Shown: positions 1-5,991, counted from the first letter of the stretch. The stretch is 6,127 nt of DNA from Erysipelotrichaceae bacterium (GCA_030533035.1 JAUNJW010000088.1:1-6127), one strand, 5' to 3'. Translations and numbers: made by a program. Notes: generated by a model from the sequence alone, not told the origin.

Positions 1-529
1 CGTACAGATAGCTGAAAGCGGGATGGAATTCTTTGACGGATTCGGGAATTTCCGGGCGGTAATAGTCAAAGTGCATTTCCATTTCCAGCAGATCGCCGAG
101 TTTTCCGGATTCGATGACCTTCTGAACAGTCAGGAAGTCGGAATCAAAGCGTCTGTTCTGATAGCACTGCAGCATCAGCCCCTTTTCATCCGCCAGCGCG
201 AAGAGTTCCTCCGCCTGGGCCTTTGTTTCGACAAAAGGTTTTTCACAGACGCAGTTCTTTCCCGCTTCCAGAACCTTCTTTATGTACTCATAGTGCAGGT
301 TGTGGGGAAGCGTGATCACAACAACATCAATGTCAGGATCATACAGGACATCGTCAATATTGTCCGTGTAGGTGACGCCGTCAATGCGGGCCCAGTCTTT
401 CTTGTTCAGGTTTCTTGCCCAGATTCTGCGGATTTCAAGAGTATCCCTTCTGGTAAGGATGAACGGCGCGTGGTATCTGTTAGTGCTTTTGCCGTTGCCG
501 ATAAAACCGATGCGTAATCTGTCGCTCAT
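1..529 (-). CDS. Gfo/Idh/MocA-family oxidoreductase, YhhX-like (partial, C-terminal half beyond left edge)
   Basis: This is the first 176 residues of a cytoplasmic NAD(P)-dependent oxidoreductase of the Gfo/Idh/MocA family, whose members oxidise or reduce sugars, polyols and related cyclic substrates; full members are about 340-350 residues. The N-terminal Rossmann fold starts with the dinucleotide-binding loop GFIGNGKST (residues 8-16), and the family EKP motif, whose Lys contributes to catalysis, is at residues 96-98. The segment YQNRRFDSDFL (123-133) and the following ESGKLG and HFDYYRP closely match what I remember of E. coli YhhX, so it probably belongs to that subgroup; its substrate is not known from this sequence. 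The ATG at 529-527 is preceded by AAGGAGA (541-535) at 5 nt spacing. The gene starts 23 nt after the stop of the EIIB-ROK gene, with no terminator between, which suggests cotranscription. The frame stays open to the left edge. Family assignment is secure; substrate is not. Confidence 0.93.
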   Translation of the reverse strand, partial: MSDRLRIGFIGNGKSTNRYHAPFILTRRDTLEIRRIWARNLNKKDWARIDGVTYTDNIDDVLYDPDIDVVVITLPHNLHYEYIKKVLEAGKNCVCEKPFVETKAQAEELFALADEKGLMLQCYQNRRFDSDFLTVQKVIESGKLGDLLEMEMHFDYYRPEIPESVKEFHPAFSYLY

Positions 530-552
530 GCGTGTCTCCTTCTTTTTCTGTT

Positions 553-1968
553 TTATTTCACCAGGGCTTCGTGGGAAATCCCGCCCTTGAGTCTGTGCAT
601 TCCGTACAGCATTGTGCCCAGCAGCGCATATTCGCCGATATCCCGGACATGAATCAGGTCGGGAATGTCTTTTTCAGCCATGACTTTTTTCAGTTCTTCC
701 CGCAGTTCATCCATGTCAGGCGTCAGCGGGCTGCGCACCAGGATAACTTCCGGCGCGGTTTCGGCGATGGCGCAGGCCAGCCAGAAGACGACCGATTCCC
801 TGATCTGTTCATAGGACGGATCCGTCATCTCCTTTTCATTCTGCCCGAAGTGAAGGCGGAACAGAGGGCCAAGTTCCCCTGCCATCTGGTTTCTGCCGTT
901 AACCGGCATGCCGCGGTAAACCGTTCCGGTTCCCCCGGTCATCGTGCCGGCCGGCTGGGAGTGATAGCAGATGATATCGTACTTTGCCTGCTGGGCGTAA
1001 TAGCCATAGGCCACGGCCACCGTGTTATGGAAGACATAGACCGGCAGTCCGCAGTGTTCGCTCAGCGTTTTCGAGATCTCTTCATAATCCACCCGGCTCA
1101 CCCCCTGCTCTTCGCTCAGAACTCCGGGGATCGAGATGGATACGGCGTCCACCCTGAATCTGCGGCGGATCTCCCTGAGCTGGGTGTCCAGGATATCCTG
1201 AATGTCCGCGAAGGAATTTCTTTCCTTGATGATTTCCTCGGTGAAAACGACGCTGCCCGCTTCGTACAGCCGCTGGTAATAGCGGGTCTGCTGGCGGTCA
1301 TGAACCATGTTGATGACAAACATGATGGCGCTGGTGTCGATATCGCGCATGATTTTCGCGATCGCCATCTCTTCTTTTGTTTTCTGTTTCTTCGCCAGTT
1401 CCTTCTGGATGAACGCAATCAGGGCGCCGGCGTCATAGGAAGCGAACACGGCCGCAGGTATCGCAAGCACAGGCCGGGGCTCAAAGACCTCCTGCGTCTT
1501 TTTCAGCTGCCATGCAATCTGCGGCGCCAGCAGGATCATGTCGGCATCAAAGCCGGCACAGTGCAGCTGCGGGAAGGCAGCGGCGCTGAAATGATAATCC
1601 AGCGACAGCGTGGCAGCCGCCTCATTGAGTTTTTCCGCGAAGAAACTTGTGGTCAGACCGCTGGTGCAGCTGAGCAGGATATTGACAGACGTCCTGCCGG
1701 CGTGTTTCTTCAGGGCGTCCATCATCTCCCGGAACAGCCCTTTCGCGTGATCTTCTTCCTTCAGTTCAAAGTGCAGGAAAAAGTAATTTTCGTGAGTCTC
1801 CGCGTCGGCCAGGCGCAGTTCTGCGATATCGCATTCAAGATGATAGATCTGGACTTCACCGTCGGTATTCGCACAGGAAATGATGACATGGTCCTCATTC
1901 TCCTGACGGATTGAGCAGCCTTCCTGCTTCTGCGTCAGGATCCATTCGATATATTGTCTGCTGTTCAT
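553..1968 (-). CDS. PTS EIIB (lactose/cellobiose type)-ROK domain fusion protein, probable sugar-responsive regulator or sensor
   Basis: This 471-residue cytoplasmic protein joins three parts. Residues 1 to about 92 form an alpha/beta segment I do not recognise, with no obvious helix-turn-helix. Residues about 94-188 match a PTS EIIB domain of the lactose/cellobiose type: strand-then-P-loop ILLSCTSGLTTS with the phospho-acceptor Cys101, then MILLAPQIAWQL, as in ChbB-like proteins. Residues about 210-471 have the ROK sugar kinase/repressor fold: SIPG (279-282), the Gly-rich GTMTGGTGTVYRG (341-353) and AGELG (363-367). Key kinase residues are gone. The DxGGT phosphate loop is replaced around residues 217-228, the catalytic Asp after HN is Thr316, the GxGH His is Pro368, the CxCGxxGC zinc site is absent, and the late GG motif is Arg-Ser (412-413). 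It is therefore probably a pseudokinase or sensor, perhaps tuned by phosphorylation of Cys101; that role is inferred. A TTG six bases upstream (1974) is in frame, but the ATG at 1968 has the better-spaced GGAG. It probably leads an operon with the downstream YhhX-like gene. Confidence 0.88.
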   Translation of the reverse strand: MNSRQYIEWILTQKQEGCSIRQENEDHVIISCANTDGEVQIYHLECDIAELRLADAETHENYFFLHFELKEEDHAKGLFREMMDALKKHAGRTSVNILLSCTSGLTTSFFAEKLNEAAATLSLDYHFSAAAFPQLHCAGFDADMILLAPQIAWQLKKTQEVFEPRPVLAIPAAVFASYDAGALIAFIQKELAKKQKTKEEMAIAKIMRDIDTSAIMFVINMVHDRQQTRYYQRLYEAGSVVFTEEIIKERNSFADIQDILDTQLREIRRRFRVDAVSISIPGVLSEEQGVSRVDYEEISKTLSEHCGLPVYVFHNTVAVAYGYYAQQAKYDIICYHSQPAGTMTGGTGTVYRGMPVNGRNQMAGELGPLFRLHFGQNEKEMTDPSYEQIRESVVFWLACAIAETAPEVILVRSPLTPDMDELREELKKVMAEKDIPDLIHVRDIGEYALLGTMLYGMHRLKGGISHEALVK

Positions 1969-1975
1969 GATCAAA

Positions 1976-1979
1976 CTCC
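1976..1979 (-). promoter_or_regulatory. Ribosome binding site that decides the EIIB-ROK start
   Basis: The minus strand reads GGAG here. It lies 7 nt from the ATG at 1968-1966 but only 1 nt from the in-frame TTG at 1974-1972. This spacing favours the ATG and a 471-residue product over the 473-residue reading from TTG. Confidence 0.7.
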
Positions 1980-1991
1980 GTTGTCAGTTAA

Positions 1992-1997
1992 ATTATA
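1992..1997 (-). promoter_or_regulatory. Probable sigma-A -10 box for the EIIB-ROK operon
   Basis: The minus strand has a perfect TATAAT about 24 nt upstream of the ATG at 1968, giving a predicted transcript start near 1985 and a leader of roughly 17 nt that contains the GGAG site. No good TTGACA-like -35 hexamer lies 16-18 nt upstream, so the promoter may be weak or activator-dependent. The box is between the upstream nitroreductase terminator and this gene, where a promoter is expected. Confidence 0.6.
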
Positions 1998-2023
1998 CAG
2001 GGGAAACCGGGTGCACAGGACAG

Positions 2024-2048
2024 AAAAAACGCGGCATATTGACCGCGT
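2024..2048 (-). terminator. Intrinsic terminator of the nitroreductase gene
   Basis: Transcribed from the minus strand, this gives a perfect 6-bp stem ACGCGG/CCGCGT (2048-2043 with 2034-2029) around an 8-nt loop, running directly into six U residues (2029-2024). It begins just 6 nt after the nitroreductase stop at 2055 and separates that gene from the EIIB-ROK promoter. Confidence 0.8.
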
Positions 2049-2054
2049 CATTTC

Positions 2055-2726
2055 CTACAGGCCGAACAGGCCGGGTTTTGACGACCCTGCCTCAAAATGA
2101 TATTTCACAATGCCGAGGTCTGTCTTTGCGTGCACGCCCCGCAGCGCTTCCGCACTGACTTCACCGCTGTCATACGTGAAAACAAACTTCTGCTGGTTCA
2201 TGGCTGTCGGCGCCAGGGAAGCCGCGTAAACACCGTCGGTGAACCATTGCGGCACAGATCCCTCAGCCCGGAACAGTTCACTGATCTTTTTTCCCTTATG
2301 GGCGCTGCCCTGTGTCTTTCCGTAACCGATGGCAATCACCATGACCAGCTTCTCCCCTTTTTCAACCACAAAAGCTTCGGGGATTTTCTTAAAAGTCAGG
2401 GCCACCCAGCAGGTATTGAGACCGAGCTGCTGCGCTTTGAGCACCAGCATCTCACCGTAATAGCCGCACTTCTCCGCCAGGTCATTTCCCTTGGGACCGA
2501 TTAAGGCGATGTAGTTTTTCACACCCGAAAACTTCCCGTAACGGGCCAGGGCGCTGCTGAAGGCTTTCGGTTCTTCCGTCACCAGCTGCAGATGCAGGCC
2601 GGCGGCAGTGTTGATCTTTTTGATCATGTCATTCAGCTGTGAAACAATTTCCGCTGAAAGAGGTTCATCTGTATAGGCGCGCACGGAGTGTCTGTTCTCC
2701 ATGGCCTCCATCATTGTCATTGTCAT
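2055..2726 (-). CDS. Nitroreductase-family FMN-dependent oxidoreductase
   Basis: This 223-residue protein belongs to the nitroreductase flavoprotein fold; members bind FMN and use NAD(P)H to reduce nitro compounds, quinones, flavins or unknown physiological substrates in the cytoplasm. The N-terminal NRHSVRAY (11-18) is the family's phosphate-contacting Arg/Ser motif. YGEMLVLKAQQLGLNTCWVAL (90-110) matches the conserved core helix and strand, and LAPTAMNQQKF (171-181) matches the APSxxNxQPW-type FMN segment. The C-terminal DLGIVKYHFE (203-212) is typical of the compact, single-chain-repeat-like subgroup represented by the Thermotoga TM1586-type proteins, which is my best family guess. The ATG at 2726 has AAGGAG (2740-2735) at 8 nt spacing, so I prefer it over the Met codons at residues 3, 5, 6 and 9. 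It appears monocistronic: its own -10 box upstream and a terminator straight after the stop. Substrate cannot be read from sequence. Confidence 0.92.
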   Translation of the reverse strand: MTMTMMEAMENRHSVRAYTDEPLSAEIVSQLNDMIKKINTAAGLHLQLVTEEPKAFSSALARYGKFSGVKNYIALIGPKGNDLAEKCGYYGEMLVLKAQQLGLNTCWVALTFKKIPEAFVVEKGEKLVMVIAIGYGKTQGSAHKGKKISELFRAEGSVPQWFTDGVYAASLAPTAMNQQKFVFTYDSGEVSAEALRGVHAKTDLGIVKYHFEAGSSKPGLFGL

Positions 2727-2746
2727 ATCTAAAGCTCCTTTAGGAC

Positions 2747-2752
2747 AGTATA
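2747..2752 (-). promoter_or_regulatory. Possible -10 box for the nitroreductase gene
   Basis: The minus strand reads TATACT, 20 nt upstream of the ATG at 2726, a five-of-six match to TATAAT. No convincing -35 hexamer is present at 16-18 nt. The predicted start would leave a short leader of about 14 nt carrying the AAGGAG site. Confidence 0.4.
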
Positions 2753-2838
2753 TCCCAAAGTGAAGCCCCGCTGTTCTGATCTGCTTCCGTGCTTTTTCTT
2801 TAAGAGTGTTTAACTTTTCAGGCCGCAGAGATTAATAA

Positions 2839-2867
2839 TATTCATCTTTTTATGTTCGATGTAAAAT
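2839..2867 (+). promoter_or_regulatory. Possible promoter of the small membrane protein gene
   Basis: The plus strand has TAAAAT at 2862-2867, preceded by TG, and a weak -35-like TATTCA at 2839-2844 with 17 nt spacing. The surrounding 2830-2870 stretch is markedly AT-rich for this window. The ribosome binding site AGAGGAA (2874-2880) follows, 8 nt before the ATG at 2889. The whole divergent intergenic region (2727-2888) holds nothing else I can name. Confidence 0.4.
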
Positions 2868-2888
2868 AATGGCAGAGGAAAAACCATT

Positions 2889-3227
2889 ATGAGTGAAACT
2901 GAAGTCAAAGCTATTGAAGAAATGGACAATCACGAGCTGCTGCAGGAGCTTGTCCGCACCAACCGCGTAAAATACAGAATGATCAACACAATCTGCCTCC
3001 TGGCGCTGATCGCGCTGATCGCGGCCGTGGTCTCAATGATCATCCTTGTGCCGAGGCTGCTGAATTCCCTGGCAACGATCAACACTTCCATGGAGAATCT
3101 CAATACGCTCACCGAAGAGGTCAGCAAGAGTCTCGGCGATGTCGGCAAGATTGACTTTGACACGCTGAACAGCGCGATCTCGGATTTCTCCAAGGTCGTC
3201 GGCGCCCTTTCCAAGTGGTTCCATTAA
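2889..3227 (+). CDS. Small single-pass membrane protein with heptad-patterned tail, function unknown
   Basis: I do not recognise this 112-residue protein. Residues 1-30 are a charged, probably cytoplasmic segment ending in the basic RTNRVKYR (23-30). Residues 31-54 form one strongly hydrophobic membrane span. Residues 55-112 are polar and helical in character. Hydrophobic residues at 57, 61, 64, 68, 71, 78, 82 and 85 follow a 3-4 heptad spacing, suggesting a short coiled coil outside the membrane. The basic flank before the span predicts N-in, C-out topology, and there is no signal-peptidase site. The arrangement resembles the membrane-anchor and helical regions of larger sensory or DUF948-like proteins, but no family motif supports a functional call. 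AGAGGAA at 8 nt spacing supports the start. It is the only plus-strand gene in the window, divergent from the nitroreductase gene, and ends in its own terminator. Confidence 0.85.
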   Translation: MSETEVKAIEEMDNHELLQELVRTNRVKYRMINTICLLALIALIAAVVSMIILVPRLLNSLATINTSMENLNTLTEEVSKSLGDVGKIDFDTLNSAISDFSKVVGALSKWFH

Positions 3228-3277
3228 AAAAACAGACAGCAGCCCCTTCACTTCCGTGAAGCAGGCTGCTGTTTTTT
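3226..3277. terminator. Bidirectional intrinsic terminator between converging genes
   Basis: A 9-bp stem ACAGCAGCC/GGCTGCTGT (3236-3244 with 3264-3272) encloses a second 6-bp stem CTTCAC/GTGAAG (3246-3251 with 3256-3261) capped by a TTCC tetraloop. Six T follow on the plus strand (3272-3277). Seven A precede on the left (3226-3232), which give a U tract when read from the minus strand. It can stop both the small membrane protein transcript and the acyltransferase-like transcript arriving from the right. Confidence 0.9.
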
Positions 3278-3286
3278 ATGTCTTAT

Positions 3287-4174
3287 TCATTTGTAATCGA
3301 AGCCGCTCGGCTCGCTGAGCGGAAGCTCAAGCAGTTCGGGATTCTCGAAGAGATGGCGGATCAGCTTGAGGCTTCTGGCAAAGTAGAAACCGTCGGCGAT
3401 TCTTTCATCCAGGGTGGCGCCGATGTCAATGACGTCACGGATTTCCTTATGGCCGTCCTCCATCAGAACTTCTTCCTTGTGCAGGGTGCCGATTGTGACC
3501 ATGATCGAGTTGGTGCCGTAGTTGTTGAGATGGTGGTAGACAGCCGGGCACTTGATCGAGCCGAGGTTGGAAACCAGGATTGTCGAATAGTTCGGATCGC
3601 CGTCCGTGAGGAAATCAGGATTCTTTCCCCAGAAATCAAGATAGCGGATCAGGCGGACGCTGCCGGCAAGAAGCGGTCTCGGCAGGGCGGCGAACTTGTC
3701 GAGCAGTTCGTCAATGCCGCCGGTCGCGTGTTCGCTCTTTCTGGCTTCGGCGACGTCGCCGATGATCTTCTTTGAAACGTCAAAGACAGTATCGGTATCG
3801 GCCGGCACCATGAACATGAGCGTTTCCTCGGCGCTGTCGGCGAATCTTCTCTTGGCGACAAAGGACAGGGAAATCTCATTTCTTTCATAAATCCGGTAGC
3901 CCTGGATAAAGCGGTTCATGAGCGGTCTTTCCCGGACCATTTTCGCAAGGGCTGTGATGGCGCAGTGGAAGATTGTGATCTTTCCTTCTTCCCTGCCTTC
4001 GTTCTGCTTCGCGAGCCATTTCATCAGGTTGGTCGCGTCGATGGTGTCATTCAGATAAACTTCGGCTTCTGTTCTTTTCGGCATCAGCGCTGTCATGACA
4101 GTCTGCAGACCCGGCGCGTTGACTTTCTTTCCGTCTTTTCTGTCGCCCCACGCGACTCTTTTTGCGTTTTTCAT
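3287..4174 (-). CDS. Free-standing E2-type (2-oxoacid dehydrogenase) acyltransferase-fold protein lacking the catalytic His
   Basis: This 295-residue protein has only the catalytic-domain fold of dihydrolipoamide acyltransferases and chloramphenicol acetyltransferase. The lipoyl and subunit-binding domains of true E2 subunits are absent; those are normally 400 residues or more. The opening WGDRKDGKKV (9-18) matches a group of stand-alone E2-like proteins I recall from gut Bacillota. LVSNLGSIKC (200-209) corresponds to the E2 SNLG strand, and the following YHHLNNYG and MVTIGT fit the same region. The C-terminal E2 signature DHRxxDG reads DERIADG (256-262): the catalytic His is Glu257 while Asp261-Gly262 are kept. 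It may therefore be inactive, use another base (His214, His215, His232 and His242 are candidates), or bind an acyl-CoA. GGAGG at 7 nt spacing supports the ATG at 4174. It follows an acyl-CoA ligase gene with no terminator between, suggesting a joint function. Fold call is firm; activity is not. Confidence 0.85.
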   Translation of the reverse strand: MKNAKRVAWGDRKDGKKVNAPGLQTVMTALMPKRTEAEVYLNDTIDATNLMKWLAKQNEGREEGKITIFHCAITALAKMVRERPLMNRFIQGYRIYERNEISLSFVAKRRFADSAEETLMFMVPADTDTVFDVSKKIIGDVAEARKSEHATGGIDELLDKFAALPRPLLAGSVRLIRYLDFWGKNPDFLTDGDPNYSTILVSNLGSIKCPAVYHHLNNYGTNSIMVTIGTLHKEEVLMEDGHKEIRDVIDIGATLDERIADGFYFARSLKLIRHLFENPELLELPLSEPSGFDYK

Positions 4175-4191
4175 TTCTCTTCCTCCAGGGC

Positions 4192-4233
4192 GCCGGCATC
4201 ACCGGCACCGGCATTTCGCAGGTCATTGCCTGC
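4192..4233 (-). other. GC-rich hairpins in the ligase/acyltransferase-like intercistronic gap
   Basis: The gap between the two genes can form GCAGG/CCTGC (4218-4222 with 4229-4233) and GCCGG/CCGGC (4192-4196 with 4202-4206). A further CCGGC at 4208-4212 offers an alternative pairing. There is no T tract, so these are not terminators. They end a few bases before the GGAGG site at 4186-4182 and could affect mRNA stability or downstream translation; that effect is speculative. Confidence 0.35.
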
Positions 4234-4248
4234 CGTTAGCAGTTTGTT

Positions 4249-5952
4249 TCAGACAGATGTTCCGGTCCGGCTGACCTCTTCCTCCAGCACATGGTAGGCA
4301 ACCTTGCCCACCAGTGTTTTCGGCAGGTCCTCACGGAAGATGATTTCCTTCGGCAGCGCGTAGGCGGCAACCGCTTTTCTCAGGGCGTCCATGATTTCCT
4401 TCTTCATCGCTTCGGCCGCCCGGGCGGTGTCCTGCGGGACGACATAGGCGATGACCTTCTGGCCGCGCCGTTCATCCGGGATTCCGATGACGCAGGACAG
4501 CTGCACGCCGGCCACTTTGTCGATCTCATTTTCGATGATCTCGGGATAGACGTTGTAGCCGTTGGTGATGATCATTCTCTTCATCCTGCGGCAGAAATAA
4601 ATATAGTCATCCTCATCCATATAGCCGATGTCGCCGGTATACAGCCAGGTGTCGCCGTCAGAACGCTTCCGCAGAGTTTTGGCGGTTTCTTCCGGATTAT
4701 GAAGATAGCCAAGCATCAGGGTCGGTCCCTTGAGTACAAGCTCCCCTTCTTCGCCCCGCGGCACGGATTCATCGGTACCGGGTCTGACGACGTCATAGGT
4801 GATATCCGGGAACGCGAGTCCGATGGAATGCTCGCGCCAGGTGTCCTTCGGTGTCAGGCATGAAGCGGTAACGCATTCGGTCAGACCGTAGCCTTCCCTG
4901 ACCTGGATCATGGCATTGTGCGCGTGCAGGAAGTCATCGATCCGCCGCTTGAGTTCCACCGGCAGCGAGTCGCCGCCGCAGAACATGCCGAGCAGGAAGG
5001 AAAGGTCCTTGTTCTTCAAACCTTCCGCATGAAGCAGGGCTTCGAAGATCGTCGGCACGCCGGCAATATAATTCGGTTTTCTCTTCAGCAGAGTTTCCGT
5101 ATAGGATTTGATATTGAATGTCGGCATCAGGATGCATCTGGCGCCATGGGTGAGGATGCAGTGGATATTGACGCCGAGCCCGAACCCGTGGAACATCGGC
5201 ATGCACGCCAGCATGCTCAGACCCGGCTCAAAGCTGACCTGCAGATATTCAATCGCCGAAATGGACAGCGCGTTGAAATTGTAATCGGACAGGCAGACGC
5301 CCTTCGGCCTGCCGGTGGTGCCGCCGCTGTAAAGAATGACGGCGGTTCTGTTTCTGTCAAACGCCACCTTCGGCAGCTGCACCGGATGATCCTCTTCCAG
5401 GCATTTCTGCCAGTCGACGTCCCCGCCAAGAGGATATTTCAGATACGGCCTGCCGGCTTTGAGGATATAGGCCGCCTTGAGATGGAGCGGCAGCTCCTGC
5501 TGGATGCGGGCGCACAGAATCAGCACTTCATGGTCAGCCTCCTTCACAGCTTCCTTCACCTTCTCATAGAACATGTCGGGCACCAGGATAAAGCGGCTGG
5601 CCGCCAGGTTCAGATAATAGGTGATCTCCTTCTGGGCGGAAAGCGGATGGATCATGTTGGCAACCGCGCCGATCCGGCTGACGGCATAAAAAGCGTCGAC
5701 CGTCTGGGGCAGATTGGGCATGCATATCGTGACCGCGTCACCCGGTTTCACGCCGAGCGAAACCAGAGCCGCGGCTGCCCGCGAAATCCGCCGCATCAGC
5801 TGCGCGTACGTGAACCGTCTGCCGTAAAACTCATAGGCTGGCTCCTGCGGATACGCGGAAGCGGTCTTTGAGACCAGTTCGTACATTGTCATCTCGGGAT
5901 ACTCAAGATGTTTCCGGTATCCCGGACTGAAGTCTTTTTCCGTGTCAGTCAT
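4249..5952 (-). CDS. AMP-forming acyl-CoA ligase (long-chain fatty acid-CoA ligase-like)
   Basis: This 567-residue adenylate-forming enzyme activates a carboxylic acid with ATP to an acyl-AMP and then transfers it to CoA. Core motifs are intact and in order: phosphate loop YSGGTTGRPKGV (208-219), YGLTE (355-359), YTGDIG (438-443), hinge and nucleotide segment RRMKRMIITNGYNVYP (455-470), and PKTLVGKV (544-551) with the catalytic Lys550. Length and the N-terminal YRKHLEYPEMTMYELVSKTA region fit FadD/LcfA-like ligases, so a medium- or long-chain fatty acid is the likeliest substrate, although chain length cannot be read from the motifs. No signal peptide or membrane span is evident, so it is cytoplasmic or membrane-peripheral. 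The ATG at 5952 is the only start that keeps the conserved N-terminus. It lacks a well-placed ribosome binding site: AAGG ends only 1 nt before it. It probably leads a two-gene operon with the E2-like gene 74 nt downstream. Confidence 0.94.
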   Translation of the reverse strand: MTDTEKDFSPGYRKHLEYPEMTMYELVSKTASAYPQEPAYEFYGRRFTYAQLMRRISRAAAALVSLGVKPGDAVTICMPNLPQTVDAFYAVSRIGAVANMIHPLSAQKEITYYLNLAASRFILVPDMFYEKVKEAVKEADHEVLILCARIQQELPLHLKAAYILKAGRPYLKYPLGGDVDWQKCLEEDHPVQLPKVAFDRNRTAVILYSGGTTGRPKGVCLSDYNFNALSISAIEYLQVSFEPGLSMLACMPMFHGFGLGVNIHCILTHGARCILMPTFNIKSYTETLLKRKPNYIAGVPTIFEALLHAEGLKNKDLSFLLGMFCGGDSLPVELKRRIDDFLHAHNAMIQVREGYGLTECVTASCLTPKDTWREHSIGLAFPDITYDVVRPGTDESVPRGEEGELVLKGPTLMLGYLHNPEETAKTLRKRSDGDTWLYTGDIGYMDEDDYIYFCRRMKRMIITNGYNVYPEIIENEIDKVAGVQLSCVIGIPDERRGQKVIAYVVPQDTARAAEAMKKEIMDALRKAVAAYALPKEIIFREDLPKTLVGKVAYHVLEEEVSRTGTSV

Positions 5953-5960
5953 ACCTTACG

Positions 5961-5969
5961 ATTTTAGCA
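5961..5969 (-). promoter_or_regulatory. Extended -10 promoter element just upstream of the acyl-CoA ligase
   Basis: The minus strand reads TGCTAAAAT, a TGn-extended -10 box, ending 8 nt before the ATG at 5952. No good -35 is visible, which is usual for extended -10 promoters. A transcript starting 6-7 nt downstream would begin within about 2-3 nt of the ATG, giving a near-leaderless mRNA. It lies just after the upstream gene's terminator. Confidence 0.5.
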
Positions 5970-5991
5970 CACAATGGCACACCCGGACGCG

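Noticed and set aside
23..517. A 164-codon plus-strand open frame
   Set aside because: It is antisense to the YhhX-like oxidoreductase, which carries the Rossmann and EKP motifs over this span.
532..1914. A 460-codon open frame on the plus strand
   Set aside because: It lies antisense to the EIIB-ROK gene, which has recognisable domains, a promoter box and a ribosome binding site. The plus-strand product is rich in His, Arg, Gln and Phe and has no family motif, as expected of a mirror frame in GC-rich coding DNA.
1972..1974. TTG start for the EIIB-ROK gene
   Set aside because: It is in frame but only 1 nt from the GGAG site; the ATG at 1968 is 7 nt away and fits better.
1967..2504. Plus-strand open frames at 1967-2158 and 2097-2504
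   Set aside because: They are largely antisense to the nitroreductase gene and its terminator, have no ribosome binding site and show no family motif.
2727..2888. Riboswitch or operator in the divergent intergenic region
   Set aside because: I found no stable multi-helix structure, no clear inverted repeat and no terminator-antiterminator pair, only possible promoter elements.
3278..3775. A 165-codon plus-strand open frame beginning inside the terminator tail
   Set aside because: It is antisense to the E2-like gene and starts in the T tract of the terminator without a ribosome binding site.
4918..5871. A 317-codon open frame on the plus strand, and another at 4291-4863
   Set aside because: Both are antisense to the acyl-CoA ligase, whose motifs are intact across both spans. 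The products show the same His/Arg/Gln-rich shadow composition.
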